The notes below the pieces were generated by a model. The model was given only the letters and a program-made list of their open reading frames with translations. It was not told where the DNA came from and searched no databases. The translations under genes were made by a program, and so were the position numbers. A stretch of 64,000 bases of DNA from Chryseobacterium soldanellicola (GTDB taxonomy: Bacteria > Bacteroidota > Bacteroidia > Flavobacteriales > Weeksellaceae), in assembly GCF_900100115.1 (NCBI RefSeq), contig NZ_FNKL01000004.1:124001-188000 (forward strand), given 5' to 3'. Numbering within the stretch: position 1 is the first letter of the stretch; each line of letters starts with the position of its first letter. This document shows positions 62,795 to 64,000 of the stretch, one piece after another.

Positions 62795-64000
62795 ATGAAA
62801 TTTATGCTTTTTAAATATGGAAGCAAGGTTGTAAACAAATTTAATCTACAATTTGTAATGGTCTTCTTGATAAGCATTAATATCATCGAAGCCCAGCATG
62901 CAATTTTAGGACGTATTTTTACTGAAAAAGATAGGGCCGTATATGGTGCTCATGTTAGTATTCAGAATCTTGATAATAAGACTTCCGAATCCAAGCTTAC
63001 CGACTTGTTGGGTCGATATCATTTTACCACTATACCCGGGAGCTATCTTATCAATGTTAGTGCGGATGGTTACAGATACCATCGCAGCGACACAATACGA
63101 ATTGATACCCGAAACCCTTACCCCATTAAGGATTTCTATCTTCAGAGCGAAGAAACTTCTATTGAAGCTGTTACTATTAAAGCTAAAAAACAGGCTATTC
63201 AAACTGATAAAGGGAAATTGATATTCAATGTAGCTGATTCCGGGTTAGCTGGCGGACTTAATGGATTAGAGCTGTTAAAAAAAATACCAGGGATAGGTGC
63301 CGGCCAAAATGATGAAATACTATTCAGGGGAGGTGCCGGCGTCAATGTAATGATTGATGGACGGATGACCTATCTGTTCGGCCCTCAAGTTAGTAACTAT
63401 CTCCAAGGTCTAAGTGCCGAAGATATTGATAAGATAGAGATCGATACGACACCGGGTGCCGATCTAGATGCTGCAGGGAATGCGGGGATCATCAATATTA
63501 AATTAAAGAAATCCACGAAAAAAGAGTTTTCCTTAGATTTACGGAGCGCTGTCTCCAAATCCCGATTCTGGAAAGTCAATGAGAATATCAGTGCTGGCTT
63601 CAGGTCTGAAAAATTAATTCTTAATGGTTCTCTCGATTATAATACACCCCACAGTTTTTCCAGGGGCAGCAGCGGTAACAGTATCAATAGTAGTGGCTCA
63701 GTTCAGCAGCTTACAAGGGAAAATGAAAAAACATTTAAAGTCAATTACTATACCTGGAGAGCTGGTGCTGCATGGCAATTTCTGCCAAAACATGATCTGG
63801 GCGTAAATTATCACGGGTATTATGATGACTTTAAAAGCACCAGACTGTCGGAAATTTCGTTTACAGGTCCAAGTGCAGTCAATTCCTCTCTTTATTCTTC
63901 GAATAATGTCAGAGAGCCTTATCATTATGACTCTGTATCTCTGACATACACTTACAATATCGATTCTTTAGGGAAAAAGGTAACAGCCGATGCTAATTAT
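62795..64000 (+). CDS. TonB-dependent receptor / outer-membrane beta-barrel protein, partial
   Basis: The frame opens at the ATG at 62795 and is still open at the window end, giving 402 residues. The N-terminal signal ends near EAQ. A carboxypeptidase-D-like domain follows (AILGRIFTEKDRAVYGAHVS), then a plug-like domain with KKIPGIGAGQNDEILFRGG and the PGADLDAAGNAGIINIKLKK motif, then barrel strands. Members of this 'outer membrane beta-barrel' family import metal complexes or peptides. The Fur-type palindromes in its promoter point to metal (iron or zinc) uptake. Confidence 0.88.
   Translation, partial: MKFMLFKYGSKVVNKFNLQFVMVFLISINIIEAQHAILGRIFTEKDRAVYGAHVSIQNLDNKTSESKLTDLLGRYHFTTIPGSYLINVSADGYRYHRSDTIRIDTRNPYPIKDFYLQSEETSIEAVTIKAKKQAIQTDKGKLIFNVADSGLAGGLNGLELLKKIPGIGAGQNDEILFRGGAGVNVMIDGRMTYLFGPQVSNYLQGLSAEDIDKIEIDTTPGADLDAAGNAGIINIKLKKSTKKEFSLDLRSAVSKSRFWKVNENISAGFRSEKLILNGSLDYNTPHSFSRGSSGNSINSSGSVQQLTRENEKTFKVNYYTWRAGAAWQFLPKHDLGVNYHGYYDDFKSTRLSEISFTGPSAVNSSLYSSNNVREPYHYDSVSLTYTYNIDSLGKKVTADANY

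Overview
The window comes from an AT-rich member of the Bacteroidota, most likely a flavobacterium of the Chryseobacterium/Elizabethkingia type. The grounds are Bacteroidota-style promoters (TAnnTTTG), a SusC/SusD pair, DUF6520- and DUF3853-type proteins, an RteC-type regulator and a CTnDOT-type tra operon. Genus is inferred from gene content, not from a marker gene. No integrase, transposase, tRNA, rRNA or CRISPR array is visible, so I cannot say whether this is an integrative conjugative element (ICE) or a conjugative plasmid. It carries features of both.

Left part (1-6320): a tightly packed leftward operon. In transcription order it encodes a small HTH regulator, an HNH nuclease, a HIT hydrolase, a SIS-HAD fusion, a phosphoribosyltransferase-like protein and an ORC/CDC6-type ATPase that runs off the window. 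It looks like an uncharacterised defence/conflict system. A perfect 14-bp palindrome lies between the HTH gene and a rightward promoter. That promoter leads into about 500 nt without a convincing gene that can fold into a very long hairpin (6390-6498) and further stem-loops.

Cargo (6909-18724): susC, susD and an S9-type peptidase, probably for peptide or oligomer uptake. Two unknown membrane proteins follow, bracketed by a duplicated 34-bp terminator sequence. A leftward set comprises a small lipoprotein, a 54-aa protein, a MauE/DoxX-type membrane protein and a Cys-containing secreted DUF6520 peptide. A TPR/transmembrane/AraC-type regulator and an RteC-type regulator follow (18995-21589).

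Replication and maintenance (22066-31506): DUF3853 protein, winged-helix protein, Rep-type initiator, eight iterons with a perfect DnaA box (a likely oriV), a Toprim protein, an AbiEii-type toxin with HTH antitoxin, SSB, and a PRTRC cassette. Three PRTRC genes (E, C, ThiF) carry apparent frameshifts.

Transfer (34307-61892): an intergenic region with nine degenerate 32-bp repeats and a 20-bp perfect inverted repeat (candidate oriT/centromere), then a secreted protein, an RHH-like mobilisation protein, a relaxase, ParA, and a type IV secretion operon. The operon runs through TraE, F, G, a TraI-like protein, three related small proteins, TraJ, K, a TraL-like protein, M and N to the VirD4 coupling protein, then an M23 peptidase and ICE-type accessory proteins. 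It ends in a 1727-aa Toprim/methylase/helicase protein. The TraG ATPase carries a full DnaJ-type J domain between its Walker motifs, the most striking single oddity here.

Right end (62302-64000): a Fur-family regulator divergent from a TonB-type receptor truncated by the window end. Two Fur-like palindromes overlap the receptor promoter.
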